This document shows positions 50,053 to 60,449 of a stretch of 64,000 bases of DNA, piece by piece. The notes below the pieces were generated by a model. The model ran no database searches and had not been told where the DNA came from. It worked only from the letters and a program-made list of their open reading frames with translations. The stretch's first letter is position 1. The number at the start of each line of letters is the position of its first letter. Origin of the DNA: Peterkaempfera podocarpi (lineage in GTDB: Bacteria; Actinomycetota; Actinomycetes; Streptomycetales; Streptomycetaceae); the NCBI RefSeq assembly GCF_042466665.1, contig NZ_CP162102.1:8556001-8620000 (forward strand), given 5' to 3'. The translations under genes and the position numbers were made by a program.

Positions 50053-51480
50053 ATGTCTTCTCAGCACGCCCTGCTTCCACGTTCGGCACCGGCCGCCTCG
50101 GGAATCTCGTCCCGTTCGATCGCCGCGCTGCTGGACCGGCTCGAAGCACGATCCGTCGAGTGCCACTCCCTCATGGTCGTGCACCGCGGTCACGTCGTCG
50201 CCGAAGGCTGGTGGGCGCCGTACTCGGCCGACCGCCCACACCTTCTCTACTCGCTGACCAAGTCGTTCACGTCGATCGCGGTGGGGCTCGCGGTCGCCGA
50301 CGGGCTACTCTCGCTGGACGATCGAGTGGTGCACGTGTTGCCCGACCACGTTCCGGCCGGCGTCTCGGAGCAGGGAAGCCGCATCACCGTTCACCACCTG
50401 CTGTCCATGACAGCCGGGCACCCCACGGACAGCCTGGCCGAGGCCTGGGAGCTGGAACCCGATGATTTGGTGAAGGGCTTCCTGGGCCTGCCGTTTGCCA
50501 ACGCCGAGGGAACGCGGCACACCTACGACAACTCAACCACCTACATCCTGGCCCGGTTGGTGGAACGGGTCACGGGGTGCGGCCTCCCGGAGTTCCTCGA
50601 CGAGCGCCTCTTCAAGCCAATGGGCGTTGACCACGCCGAATGGGACCGGGTGAAGAGCGGTGCCGCCTTCGGATTCCATGGACTGCACCTCACGACCGAG
50701 GCCATTGCCGCCTTCGGCGAGCTGCTGCTGCGTGGCGGCCTCTGGGGCGACCAGCGGCTCGTCCCGCGCGAATGGGTGGAGTTGGCGACCAGTCGGCACA
50801 TCGACAGCAAGTGGATCCTGGATGGATCGGATCAGGCGGACTTCTCCTACGGCTACGGCTACCAGTTCTGGATGTCGCGTCACGGCTACCACGGTCATGG
50901 CTCCTTCGGACAGCAGTGTGTGGTGGTCCCGTCGCACGATCTCGTGGTCGCCGTGACCGCCCAAGGGGAGTCTCAGGAAGTGCTCGACGCCATGTGGGAG
51001 TGCCTGCTGCCCGGCGTGGGCCAGGCGGCAAGCACCCAGGACGACGAGATCCTCGCCGATCGGCTGCAGCGGCTGTCATTGCTGCCGTTGCCGGGGTCGG
51101 CCGACCCTGGGCGTTCGGCCAGCGCGAAACTTGACGCCTCCGCTGAGGGGTCGGCCCTGCCCGACGGCACGATGGTGATCATCGATCCCACCGACGGCGG
51201 ATGGCTCGTACGGTTCGAGTCGCTCCTCGACGTTGAGGTCGGCCACGGCGACTGGCGGGAAAGCTCCCCACTCGGCCGACCTGTCGTCGCGACCGGTGCC
51301 TGGCAGGGAAGCACATTCGTCGCCGATCTCTACGTCGTCACCACCCCGCACCGAGTTCGGCTGGTCGTCGACGCCGAGGCGGGGACCGCGACGGCGACAT
51401 GGAGCACCGTGCCCCTGACCGGCCCCAGCCTGGAGTTGCATGTGCGGTCCCCTCTGATGACACGACCTGACGTCGCATAG
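50053..51480 (+). CDS. serine hydrolase, beta-lactamase class C/esterase family
   Basis: 475 residues from ATG 50053 (AGGGAG upstream). SLTKSFTSIAVGLAVADGLL (SxxK), TYDNSTTYILARLVERVTGC (YxN) and YHGHGSFGQQC (HxG) form the penicillin-binding/beta-lactamase C active site. An extra C-terminal beta-rich domain (about residues 340-475; DPTDGGWLVRFESLLDVEVG) is typical of EstB/PBP4*-like hydrolases. No signal peptide, so an intracellular esterase or amidase role is more likely than antibiotic resistance. Confidence 0.88.
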   Translation: MSSQHALLPRSAPAASGISSRSIAALLDRLEARSVECHSLMVVHRGHVVAEGWWAPYSADRPHLLYSLTKSFTSIAVGLAVADGLLSLDDRVVHVLPDHVPAGVSEQGSRITVHHLLSMTAGHPTDSLAEAWELEPDDLVKGFLGLPFANAEGTRHTYDNSTTYILARLVERVTGCGLPEFLDERLFKPMGVDHAEWDRVKSGAAFGFHGLHLTTEAIAAFGELLLRGGLWGDQRLVPREWVELATSRHIDSKWILDGSDQADFSYGYGYQFWMSRHGYHGHGSFGQQCVVVPSHDLVVAVTAQGESQEVLDAMWECLLPGVGQAASTQDDEILADRLQRLSLLPLPGSADPGRSASAKLDASAEGSALPDGTMVIIDPTDGGWLVRFESLLDVEVGHGDWRESSPLGRPVVATGAWQGSTFVADLYVVTTPHRVRLVVDAEAGTATATWSTVPLTGPSLELHVRSPLMTRPDVA

Positions 51481-51557
51481 GAGACGCCGGCTGAGGGGGA
51501 GTTACCGAAGGGCGAGGCGAGGATCCCCATCGGGCGGCGGACCTTCACGGTCACGCT

Positions 51558-51588
51558 GCGCCCTGCAGCACGATGTGCTGCAGGGCGC
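51558..51588. terminator. terminator hairpin 1 between convergent genes
   Basis: GCGCCCTGCAGCAC / GTGCTGCAGGGCGC, perfect 14-bp stem with a 3-nt loop, 78 bp after the beta-lactamase-like gene. Confidence 0.75.
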
Positions 51589-51665
51589 GGCCCCTCCACG
51601 TTCGTCAGTCCGCCAGGGGCCGGCGGAGTCCCGATGCCGAGGCGGTCGTAGCGAGCATTCCGACC

Positions 51666-51700
51666 GCCTCGCGTGTCAGCTGCTTGCTGACACGCGAGGC
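51666..51700. terminator. terminator hairpin 2 between convergent genes
   Basis: GCCTCGCGTGTCAGC / GCTGACACGCGAGGC, perfect 15-bp stem with a 5-nt loop. Together with hairpin 1 it insulates the convergent genes. The remaining 51701-51954 shows no gene. Confidence 0.7.
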
Positions 51701-51954
51701 GACCGGCGATCTCCTGCCAAGTGCGAAGCCGTGGACGAAGATCTCCCAGCCCCGGATCTCGACCTCCGGCAGGCCGATTGATGCAACCAGCGGGGGCAAC
51801 GACGCTCTTGGATCTCACCTCTTCAGTCACATCGTGGTCACCACGGCATGGACTGCCCGTGAGGTAGAGGCAGATAGGCAGGGGGCACCAGCTGGCGCCA
51901 CGCGCGTGCTCCGGGCGGCCGAGACCGAGTCCGGTGCTTGTCGCTGTCGGTGCG

Positions 51955-53493
51955 TCAGACGGCTGGCTTGGGGGTCAGCCCGGTGGTGAGCAGTGCGGTG
52001 ATCTCATCGGCGAGGCGCGGGCCGAGTTCGCCCCAGCCGTCCTTGTAGCCGTAGACGCTGGCCAGGGTGCGGGCCTCGTAGTCGCCGTTCATGATCTCGA
52101 TGTCGTTGGCGGTGATGAGTGCTGGGTGGGCGACGCCGACAGCGGACGAAACCTTGAGCAGCTCCTTGCGCAGGGCCCGCAGGTAGACAGCGGCCCGGGT
52201 GGCCTTCGAGGTCGGATCGAGGCCGCGGGCCAGCCATGGGTTCTGGGTGGCGATGCCGGTGGGACACATGTCGGTGTGGCACTTCTGCGACTGGATGCAG
52301 CCGATGGACAGCATCGCCTCACGGGCCACGTTGATCATGTCGGCACCCAGAGCGAAGGCGACTGCGGCGTTCTCGGGCAGTCCGAGTTTGCCGGAGCCGA
52401 TGAAGGTCAGCTCGTCGGTCAGTCCCAGCTCGGCGAAGGTGCGGTAGACCCGGGAGAAGCCCATTCGGAACGGCAGCGACACCGAGTCGGTGAAGATCAG
52501 CGGCGCCGCCCCGGTGCCGCCCTCGCCGCCGTCGACGGTCACGAAGTCGACACCACGGTCACCACGCGCCATCATCCTGGCCAGCTCCTGCCAGAAGCCC
52601 ATCTCTCCCACCGCGCTCTTGACCCCGACCGGCAGGCCGGTCTCGGTGGCAAGCAGTTCCACGAAGTCGAGCATCGAGTCGACGTCGTTGAACGCGGTGT
52701 GCCGCGACGGGGAGAGGCAGTCCTTGCCGACAGGGATGCCGCGGATCCCGGCGATCTCCGGGGTCACCTTCGCGCCCGGCAGCATTCCGCCCAGCCCAGG
52801 CTTGGCGCCTTGGGAGAGCTTGATCTCTATCGCCTTGACCGGGGCGCCGGCGACCACATCCTTGAGCTTGTCGAGGTTGAAGCTGCCGTCCTCGTTGCGG
52901 CAGCCGAAGTACGCCGTCCCGATCTGCAGGACGAGGTCTCCGCCGTTGCGGTGGTACGGCGAGAGGCCGCCTTCGCCCGTGTTGTGCATCGTGCCCGCCA
53001 GTGCCGCCCCCTTGTTGAGCGCCGTGACGGCCGCGCCGGAGAGCGATCCGAAGCTCATCGCCGAGATGTTCACCACGCTCGCAGGCCGGAACGCCTTGGC
53101 CCGCCCGCGCGGCCCGCCCAGCACCTTGGCCGAGGGCAGTGGGGCCTGCGGGTCGTGCGCGTCGGGCAGCGGGCCGGCGAACGTGCGCTGCTTCACGTAG
53201 GCGTGCCCCTGCACGTGCTCGACGTCGACGTCGGTTCCGAACCCGAAGTAGTTGTTCTCCTCCTTCGCCGACGCATAGATCCAGCTGCGCTGGTCACGAC
53301 TGAAGGGTCGCTCCTCCTCGTTGGAGGTCACGATGTACTGGCGCAGCTCCGGCCCGATCCTCTCCAACAGGTACCGGGCGTGCCCGACGACCGGGAAGTT
53401 GCGGAGCAGTGCGTGCTTCTTCTGGATGAGGTCGCGGGCAGCCAGGACCGCCAACGCTGTTGCGGCGGCTGCGCCGATCCTCCGGGCGTGCAT
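51955..53493 (-). CDS. FMN-binding glutamate synthase-family protein
   Basis: 512 residues. An N-terminal hydrophobic helix (RRIGAAAATALAVLAARDLI) is followed by the GltS FMN-barrel: NISAMSFGSLSGAAVTALNK, NTGEGGLSPYH, KAIEIKLSQGAKPGLGGMLP, VDGGEGGTGAAPLIF and the iron-sulfur Cys cluster CIQSQKCHTDMCPTGIATQN. It lacks the amidotransferase domain of true glutamate synthase. Probably membrane-attached; substrate unknown. ATG 53493 has AGGAGG; an upstream in-frame start at 53571 is less likely. Confidence 0.9.
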   Translation of the reverse strand: MHARRIGAAAATALAVLAARDLIQKKHALLRNFPVVGHARYLLERIGPELRQYIVTSNEEERPFSRDQRSWIYASAKEENNYFGFGTDVDVEHVQGHAYVKQRTFAGPLPDAHDPQAPLPSAKVLGGPRGRAKAFRPASVVNISAMSFGSLSGAAVTALNKGAALAGTMHNTGEGGLSPYHRNGGDLVLQIGTAYFGCRNEDGSFNLDKLKDVVAGAPVKAIEIKLSQGAKPGLGGMLPGAKVTPEIAGIRGIPVGKDCLSPSRHTAFNDVDSMLDFVELLATETGLPVGVKSAVGEMGFWQELARMMARGDRGVDFVTVDGGEGGTGAAPLIFTDSVSLPFRMGFSRVYRTFAELGLTDELTFIGSGKLGLPENAAVAFALGADMINVAREAMLSIGCIQSQKCHTDMCPTGIATQNPWLARGLDPTSKATRAAVYLRALRKELLKVSSAVGVAHPALITANDIEIMNGDYEARTLASVYGYKDGWGELGPRLADEITALLTTGLTPKPAV

Positions 53494-53711
53494 GAACAGT
53501 CCTCCTCGATGCACGACTCCATCGCCGAGCAATGGACGTCGTTGTGTTGTGTTGCGTTGCGCGACGGGCACGGTCTGTCAAGCGTCAGCGTCCGTCGAAG
53601 AAGGGCGAATGGCGCCGTTGCCGCAATGGCTCCCACCAGGGCGGATGAGCTCCTCGGCAGCAGCAGCGCGGGTCAGCCGGTACGTCGGTCGGACATCGAC
53701 CCTTGTACCGC

Positions 53712-54434
53712 TCAATCAGGTCGCACCAGTCGGCCTCGACCCGCTCCAGGGACATCCCACGGCGGCGCGACGGGTGGTCGACGAGCGTCGTCTCCGGATG
53801 GCCGAGCAGCGTGCCTGCGGCCGCTCCCGCTGGTGCCGGTGACCTCGAAGGCGATTGCACCGTTGCCGAGACAGGGAGCAGGCAGGACGCGGGTCTTCCC
53901 AGCAGTCACGGTTCTGTCGGCCTCAGTCGTGGTCCGGTGCGAGGTGCAGCACATCAGAGCCGTCCGCAGGCCGGCGAGGGTCTTCTCGGCGTCGCTCGCC
54001 CCGTAGGCGGCGATGTGGCCGAACAACAGGCCGATCATGTGGGTGGTTTGCAGGTAGTCGGTATCGGCCGGCCCGGTCGGCTCGATGGCGCCATCGTCAC
54101 CGGCGATGTCCGCGATCGCCCGCGAGGAGGCGGGCTTCGCGGTGTCCGTCGCGCTTGCGAACAGCGTGTCGTCCTCAGCGGCGGCGTGCACCGCGAAACC
54201 GGCCGGAAGGTCCGTGCCGGACAGCGCTGCACCCTTCGGCTGGGCCGCAGTCAGCGGCGCTGCACGCTGTGCGGCGGCAGTCGGCATGGTGGCCGAGGCG
54301 CCTGCGGGAGCCGAGGCCTGGGTGGTCGAAGTGCCGTCGGCGTGGCTGCCGCCGCTGCTCCAGCCGGCCACGCCGAGCGCGACGTCGGAGTCGGGCGCGG
54401 CGGTGCGCAGTATCGGACGGGCGGTGCAGGTCAT
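53712..54434 (-). pseudogene. exported lipoprotein-like protein with lost lipobox Cys and altered tail
   Basis: The central part codes well: ALSGTDLPAGFAVHAAAEDD, ADTDYLQTTHMIGLLFGHIA and GLRTALMCCTSHRTTTEADR, similar in layout to PknH-type sensor or lipoprotein domains. The N-terminal VALGVAGWSSGGS has Trp where a lipobox needs Cys (TGG for TGC), and the signal helix is incomplete. After TSG (about 53840) the sequence degenerates. Probably a decayed secreted protein. Confidence 0.5.
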
Positions 54435-55203
54435 GGGCGGCCTCCCTTGGCGCGACGCCGGTTGCAGCGCCGCTCACTGTAGACACCAGGGAATCTGTCC
54501 GTACGACCAGACCCCCCGCTCGCAAGAGGAAGGTGTGACCGACAGACCGCCACGTACCGGTCAGCTCCACAGCGCCCTGGGGGCTTGGCTGCCCCACCGG
54601 CAAGCCCGTGAGCCTGACCCTTGGCGAGCTGAGGGATCAGATGGGGGCGTCCGGCGGTCGGTCGGCACGCTGCCGACGAGGAAGGCGGCTCCGGCGGCGG
54701 GAAGTCGGTCCCGCACCAGTTCGTGGGCGGTGGGTGCGGGGTCGTCCGTGAACGCAGCCCACGTGCCGCGTCGATCTCCTTGGAGGGGGCGGGTGCACTT
54801 CCCGGAGGCGCGCACCACATAGCCACGCGACCGTCTGCTATACCCCGCTTGGCGGGACGCCATCCTGATCGCCGACCGGGACCTCGTTGCGGACAGCACC
54901 TGGCAAGGTCGGCCTGTGGGCTGAAGTGCCGCACTTCCGGTCCTTGCCTGAGGACGGTCGAGGGAGGTGCCAGCTGCAGTTTCCTGGCACTCGAACCCAC
55001 CAGTAACTTGGGGGAGGGTGACGCCGACGGGCAGACCATCTCGGTCTCGACCGTCCAGGACGGCGTCACCACCGCGGCCGGCACCGGCATCCAGTGCTGC
55101 GTCTACGCTCGCCGGCTGACCCCGGACGCGGCTGTCCGGGCGCTCCCCCTGGGACCGCCCGGACCACGGGACTCCGCAGCACGGGCTGCAGCACTGCGGT
55201 CCG
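54435..55203. other. stretch without a complete gene
   Basis: About 770 bp. A plus-strand segment at 54955-55120 (ASCSFLALEPTSNLGEGDAD, TISVSTVQDGVTTAAGTG) is coding-like with three Cys but has no start or family. Probably another fragment of an exported protein. Confidence 0.35.
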
Positions 55204-55752
55204 TCAGGGGTGCTCCCGGCCCACTCCCCGCAGGTAGGTCTTCACCAGCACATCGGCTGCCTGTCCCGCGTCAAGGTCGGGCAGCTCGTTGGTGGCCGTG
55301 TGCAGAAGCTGCCGCAGAAGCGCGTCGGCCCATCCGGCCGGCAGGTCGGCGCGCAGCAGTCCTTCGTCGGTGGCGCGTTGGAGGAATGTGCCGACCTCCG
55401 CGATGAACCGGTCGCGGCGGGCCCGGATCGTCTGGTCGGCGCGCATGCGGCCGAGTTCCACGGGCCAGGTGCGGTTGACGGTGATGATGCCCTCGGCATA
55501 GCGGTGGAGAGCCACGGCGACCGGGGCGTGAGCGAGCCGGGCGGCGTCGATCGCCTGCTCGATCGCGTCGAGGCGGGCCTGGTAGATGGCGGCCAGCAGC
55601 TCTTCGCGGGAGGCGAACCGCCGGTAGACGGTGCGCCGGTCAACCCCGGCGGCGGCAGCAATGGCGGCGATGCTCGCGGAGGGGTCCTCGGCCAGCAGGC
55701 GGGCGCCTGTGGTCAGGACGGTTTGCAGGTTGCGGGCGGCGTCGGCTCTCAT
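55204..55752 (-). CDS. TetR/AcrR-family regulator
   Basis: 182 residues from ATG 55752 (GTG 55758 also possible). Helix-turn-helix SIAAIAAAAGVDRRTVYRRF, then ASREELLAAIYQARLDAIEQ. The effector domain is helical. Divergent from the aldehyde dehydrogenase gene 123 bp away; an ATGGG-AGTA-CCCAT repeat (about 55801-55814) lies between them. Confidence 0.9.
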   Translation of the reverse strand: MRADAARNLQTVLTTGARLLAEDPSASIAAIAAAAGVDRRTVYRRFASREELLAAIYQARLDAIEQAIDAARLAHAPVAVALHRYAEGIITVNRTWPVELGRMRADQTIRARRDRFIAEVGTFLQRATDEGLLRADLPAGWADALLRQLLHTATNELPDLDAGQAADVLVKTYLRGVGREHP

Positions 55753-55881
55753 CGCCACAGTCTAACCATCGGTGCCGCACATACTGAGACTATCGACACA
55801 TGGGAGTACCCATACTCATCACAAGCGCTACATTGGTGTGACAGTTAACAAAGGACGTTCCGAACAGCAGGCGGGAAGAAC

Positions 55882-57327
55882 ATGATCATCAACGACAGGC
55901 TCTACATCGGCGGCGTATGGACCTCGCCGAGCGACTCGGCGCTCACGCTCGACGTCCGCTCCCCGCACGACCGGTCCGTCATCGGCCGCGCCGCCCAGGC
56001 CGCCCCCGCGGATGTGGACCTGGCGGTAGCCGCGGCGCGCAAGGCCTTCGACGAAGGGACGTGGCCGCGGACCGCCCCGACCGAGCGGATCGCGGTCCTC
56101 CGGCGCCTGAACACGCTGCGTGAGGAGCGCGCGGCAGAGATCGCCGCGCTCATCGCCCGCGAGAACGGTTCGGCAGGCTGGTTCACCAGGGCAGGGCAGC
56201 CGGGGCTGTCCCGGCAGGCCGACGCCTATCTGAAGGCGGCGGAGGAGTTCGGCTGGGAGGAGACGCTCGAGCCCTCCGACCCCGCGCTTCCCTTCCGCAG
56301 CGTGGTGCGTCGCGAGGCGATCGGCGTGGTCGCCGCCGTCATCCCGTGGAACTCCCCGTTCTCGGCCGCGCTGGCAAAGCTCATCCCGGCGCTGCTCGCG
56401 GGCAACACGGTCGTGCTGAAGACCTCCCCGGAGAACTCGCTCAGCATGAACCTGCTCGCGGAGCTGCTGGATGCAGCAGGCCTGCCGCAGGGCGTGGTCA
56501 GCGTGCTCCACGCCGGCCGGGAGACCAGCGAGTACCTGGTCTCGCACCCGGACGTCGACAAGATCGCCTTCACCGGGTCCACTCGCGCCGGTCGGCGGAT
56601 CGCCTCGATCGCCGGTGAGCAGCTGAAGCGAGTCAGCCTGGAGCTGGGCGGCAAGTCTGCGGCGATCATCCTCGAGGACGCCGACCTGCCGAAGGCCGTT
56701 GCCGGCCTGAAGTTCGCCTCGCTGCTCAACAATGGCGAGGCATGTATCGCCCAGACGCGGATCCTGGCACCGCGCTCGCGGTACGAGGAGGTCGTCACGG
56801 CGGTCAAGGGGCTCGTCGAGTCGCTGAAGGTGGGCGACCCCGCCGACGAGGACACCTTCATCGGCCCGATGATTCGCCCGGACCAGCAGCAGCGTGTGCG
56901 GGACTACATCCGGCTGGGCATCGACGAGGGGGCGCGCCTGGTCACCGGAGGTCCGGAGGTCCCCCTGGGGCTGGAGGGCGGCAACTACGTCACCCCGACC
57001 GTGTTTGCCGACGTCGACAACACGATGCGGATCGCCCAGGAGGAGGTCTTCGGCCCGGTGCTGGTGGTCATCGCGTACGACGACGAGGAAGACGCGGTGC
57101 GGATCGCCAACGATTCGGAGTACGGCCTCTCCGGCGGTGTCTGGTCCTCCGACGAACAGCATGCGTTGGCCGTCGCCCGGCGCGTGCGGACCGGCACGGT
57201 CACCGTCAACGGTGCCCCGATCGGCTTCGACGGCCCGTTCGGCGGCTTCAAGGCCAGCGGCATCGGCCGCGAGTACGGGGCTACTGGACTGGCCGGCTAC
57301 GTCGAGTACAAGACGATCACCGTCTGA
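55882..57327 (+). CDS. aldehyde dehydrogenase (NAD(P)+-dependent)
   Basis: Oxidises an aldehyde to its acid in the cytosol. 481 residues, full length. IPWNSPFSAALAKLIPALLA (Asn of the oxyanion hole), FTGSTRAGRRIA (cofactor site), LELGGKSAAII (general base Glu), NNGEACIAQTRIL (nucleophile Cys) and QEEVFGPVL. ATG 55882 follows CGGGAAG. Probably repressed by the divergent TetR. It could oxidise benzaldehyde from the mdlC product, but the genes are 38 kb apart and unlinked. Confidence 0.92.
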   Translation: MIINDRLYIGGVWTSPSDSALTLDVRSPHDRSVIGRAAQAAPADVDLAVAAARKAFDEGTWPRTAPTERIAVLRRLNTLREERAAEIAALIARENGSAGWFTRAGQPGLSRQADAYLKAAEEFGWEETLEPSDPALPFRSVVRREAIGVVAAVIPWNSPFSAALAKLIPALLAGNTVVLKTSPENSLSMNLLAELLDAAGLPQGVVSVLHAGRETSEYLVSHPDVDKIAFTGSTRAGRRIASIAGEQLKRVSLELGGKSAAIILEDADLPKAVAGLKFASLLNNGEACIAQTRILAPRSRYEEVVTAVKGLVESLKVGDPADEDTFIGPMIRPDQQQRVRDYIRLGIDEGARLVTGGPEVPLGLEGGNYVTPTVFADVDNTMRIAQEEVFGPVLVVIAYDDEEDAVRIANDSEYGLSGGVWSSDEQHALAVARRVRTGTVTVNGAPIGFDGPFGGFKASGIGREYGATGLAGYVEYKTITV

Positions 57328-57576
57328 CGGGGTCCCGGTGTCCAGCGGCATGCGGCGCGGTCTGCGCTCCACCCGCAGCGCGGACCGCGCCGCGACCTCC
57401 CGGGGCGCGACCCGCTGACCCGCCGGCCCGCGACCAAGGACCTCGGAGACCCCGCCACCAGGACGGCCATCCGGCGCCCCCTGTCGATGAACAGAAACAC
57501 CGCAGAGTCCGATCCCGAACGTCACCCAGCCGCGCTCATCGAATGCGGCTGTGTGGATCCGGACTGAGTCGCCGGA

Positions 57577-57609
57577 CCGCGCGAGCCGCTGAGGTGGCGG
57601 CCCGCGCGG
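57577..57609 (-). terminator. terminator of the chitinase gene
   Basis: CCGCGCGAGCCGC / GCGGCCCGCGCGG, 12 of 13 paired with a 7-nt loop, 25 bp after the chitinase stop. The rest of 57328-57634 shows no gene. Confidence 0.65.
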
Positions 57610-57634
57610 CGGGTCGGACTCGTTCCGGGAGGCG

Positions 57635-59266
57635 TCAGCCGGTGAAGCCGGCGAACATCTTGGAGAACTGGTACGGCGTCTGCGTCACGTTGGTGCACTG
57701 GGAGAGCCCGCCGTGGCAGGCGTTGGCATCCCGGGTCATCTCCCAGAAGGCCAGCTCACCGAGGTGGTTCTGCTGGGCGAAGGTGACCAGCTGCTGGGCG
57801 TCGGTCAGGCCGAACACCTCGGAGGGGTTGTCGTTCTGGCCCAGCATCAGCGTCACACCGACCTTGGCCCAGGCCTGGGCGTCGGTCAGATTCGTCCAGA
57901 CCGACTTGATCTGGGCCTGGGTCGCCTGTGCCGACTGGATCACGTAGGCGCCCATCTTGCCGCTCGGGTTCGGCGCCGCCGAGTCGCCGAAGTCCATCGA
58001 CATCGCGTTGACCACGTCCACCGACAGACCCGCGTTCTTCGCGGACTGGAGTACGTAGAGGCCGTCCGCGGTCAGGCCGGTGGGCAGGACCGGCAGGGTC
58101 AGGCTGACCTTGAGGTCACGGCCCTTGGCCCGCTGCGCGGCCTGGACCTGCGCGACCGCCGCGGAGCGGCGGTCGATCGAGGCATGGTCGGCGACCGCGC
58201 CGCCCTCGATGTCGAAGTCGATCCGGTCAAGACCGTAGACGTCGACGACCTTCTGGTACTGCGCTGCGAGCGAGGCGACGGTGGTGCAGGACTGCGCCAG
58301 TTCGGTGCCGTTGGCGCCGCCGAAGGAGGGCCGGACGTCTCCTCCCGCAGCGCGGATGGCGTCCATGTCGGCCTTGTCCCAGCCGGTCGCGGGGTCGTAG
58401 GCGCCGAACCAGCTCGCGGTACAGGGGGTGCTGCCGTTGATGATGAAGGCGAGTGAGAACTGCTTGAGGCCGCTCGCCGCGGCGAGCGCCGGCAGGCTCG
58501 GCGTCGGGTATGCGCCCAGGTCGACGTAGGGGGCGGACGCGCCGGGGACCGTACCGCTGCCGGCGGTGGCCGACACCGTGGCCGAGACGGGGGACTCGTT
58601 CCCGGTGGCGTCGAAGGCCGAGACGCCGATGACGTGGGTGCTGCCCTGGAGCAGGCCGGTCAGGTTCGCGCTGGTGCCGGTGACGGTGGCGACCTTGGCG
58701 CCCGACTCCCACAGGTGGTAGCCGGCGAGGGACTGGTTGTCCGTGGCGGCGTTCCAGGAGAGGGAGACGCTGCCGACGCCGGTGCCGGTGACCTTCAGGC
58801 CGGTGGGGGTGGTCGGTGCGGTGGTGTCCGGGGGCAGGCCCTCGCAGGGCTGGTTGTTGATGGTGCAGTTGGCGGGTGCGGTCTGGGCCGTACTCCCGTT
58901 GGAGACGTCGAACCCGACCACGGCCGCCGTCGCACCGGGCGCGAGGGCACCCGCCCAATCAGGAGGGGTGATCGTGTAGCGCGTGCCACCGGTGACGGCG
59001 GCGGAGGTCAGGTTGCCGTTCCACGCGCTGCTGATGCTCTCCCCGGACGGCAGGAAGAAGGAGAGTGACCAGGTGCTGACCGAGGCGTTCGTGTGGTTGG
59101 TGATCGTGTAACCGGCCTCAAAACCGGTCTGCCAGTTCTGGGTGACTGCATAGGCGGCGATCAGTCCGGTCAGGCCGGTGTCGGCGTGCGCCTGTCCGGC
59201 GGAGAGGGGAGCGGTAGCCATGGCTGCGGCCGAAACGGCGGCAAGGGGCAAGGTGACGCGCCTCAT
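57635..59266 (-). CDS. secreted GH18 chitinase with CBM2 and Fn3 domains
   Basis: Extracellular chitinase, 543 residues. Signal peptide to about residue 28 (AHA), CBM2-like module (NWQTGFEAGYTITNHTNASV; about 35-130), Fn3 domain (about 150-240) and GH18 barrel (about 250-543) with the catalytic LDRIDFDIEGG (DxxDxDxE). ATG 59266 has AGGAG; the upstream in-frame start at 59347 lies at the promoter and is rejected. Regulated by a DasR-type site over the -10 box. Confidence 0.93.
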   Translation of the reverse strand: MRRVTLPLAAVSAAAMATAPLSAGQAHADTGLTGLIAAYAVTQNWQTGFEAGYTITNHTNASVSTWSLSFFLPSGESISSAWNGNLTSAAVTGGTRYTITPPDWAGALAPGATAAVVGFDVSNGSTAQTAPANCTINNQPCEGLPPDTTAPTTPTGLKVTGTGVGSVSLSWNAATDNQSLAGYHLWESGAKVATVTGTSANLTGLLQGSTHVIGVSAFDATGNESPVSATVSATAGSGTVPGASAPYVDLGAYPTPSLPALAAASGLKQFSLAFIINGSTPCTASWFGAYDPATGWDKADMDAIRAAGGDVRPSFGGANGTELAQSCTTVASLAAQYQKVVDVYGLDRIDFDIEGGAVADHASIDRRSAAVAQVQAAQRAKGRDLKVSLTLPVLPTGLTADGLYVLQSAKNAGLSVDVVNAMSMDFGDSAAPNPSGKMGAYVIQSAQATQAQIKSVWTNLTDAQAWAKVGVTLMLGQNDNPSEVFGLTDAQQLVTFAQQNHLGELAFWEMTRDANACHGGLSQCTNVTQTPYQFSKMFAGFTG

Positions 59267-59289
59267 GGGCGGGTACTCCTGGGCTGGTG

Positions 59290-59313
59290 GGCGGCGCGGC
59301 GAACCGCGCCGCC
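59290..59313. promoter_or_regulatory. stable hairpin in the chitinase 5' leader
   Basis: GGCGGCGCGG / CCGCGCCGCC, perfect 10-bp GC stem with a 4-nt loop, between the promoter and the ribosome site. On the transcript it ends about 10 nt before AGGAG. May affect translation or mRNA stability. Confidence 0.5.
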
Positions 59314-59349
59314 GGGTTGTGTGGGGGATGCAGCCGCGCGGCCCCACAC

Positions 59350-59378
59350 AAGATGGTCCAGACCAATCGTCGCGTCAA
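59350..59378 (-). promoter_or_regulatory. chitinase promoter
   Basis: On the minus strand, TTGACG (59373-59378), 17-bp spacer, CATCTT (59350-59355). The spacing is ideal and it lies 84 bp before the start. Confidence 0.55.
59354..59365. promoter_or_regulatory. DasR-type operator (dre)
   Basis: TGGTCCAGACCA, differing only in the centre from the DasR consensus TGGTCTAGACCA. It overlaps the predicted -10 box, so repression until N-acetylglucosamine-derived signals accumulate is expected. Confidence 0.75.
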
Positions 59379-59394
59379 TAGGAAAGTTTCCTAT
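59378..59394. promoter_or_regulatory. palindrome upstream of the chitinase -35 box
   Basis: ATAGGAAAGTTTCCTAT, perfect 8+1+8 palindrome next to the -35 box. Core GAAAGTTTC is shared with 11241-11249 near the xylanase gene. Probable activator or LacI-type site. The remaining 59395-59612 holds no gene. Confidence 0.5.
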
Positions 59395-59612
59395 CAGTTG
59401 AAACTTCTCGACTTCTTTTCAGGCAGGGAATTGACGCCCCATCACCTTGAGCGGCCGTTACGACGCACTTAAGGCCGGCTTAGGTTTTGAGCCTGGAACC
59501 GCCGACTGGCCGCACGGCCGGCGTGCCGTCCTCGCCGTCCTCGCCGTACGGGCACTGGACCGCCGGGCAGGCCACGTCACATCGGGCCAGGCCGGTCTCG
59601 CAACGGGTCGGT

Positions 59613-60445
<833 letters not shown>

Positions 60446-60449
<4 letters not shown>

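Noticed and set aside
50053..51480. Antibiotic-resistance beta-lactamase
   Set aside because: No signal peptide and an extra C-terminal domain as in esterase-like members; resistance cannot be claimed.
16218..57327. A mandelate pathway formed by mdlC and the aldehyde dehydrogenase
   Set aside because: The genes are about 38 kb apart, separately regulated, with no mandelate dehydrogenase or racemase in the window.
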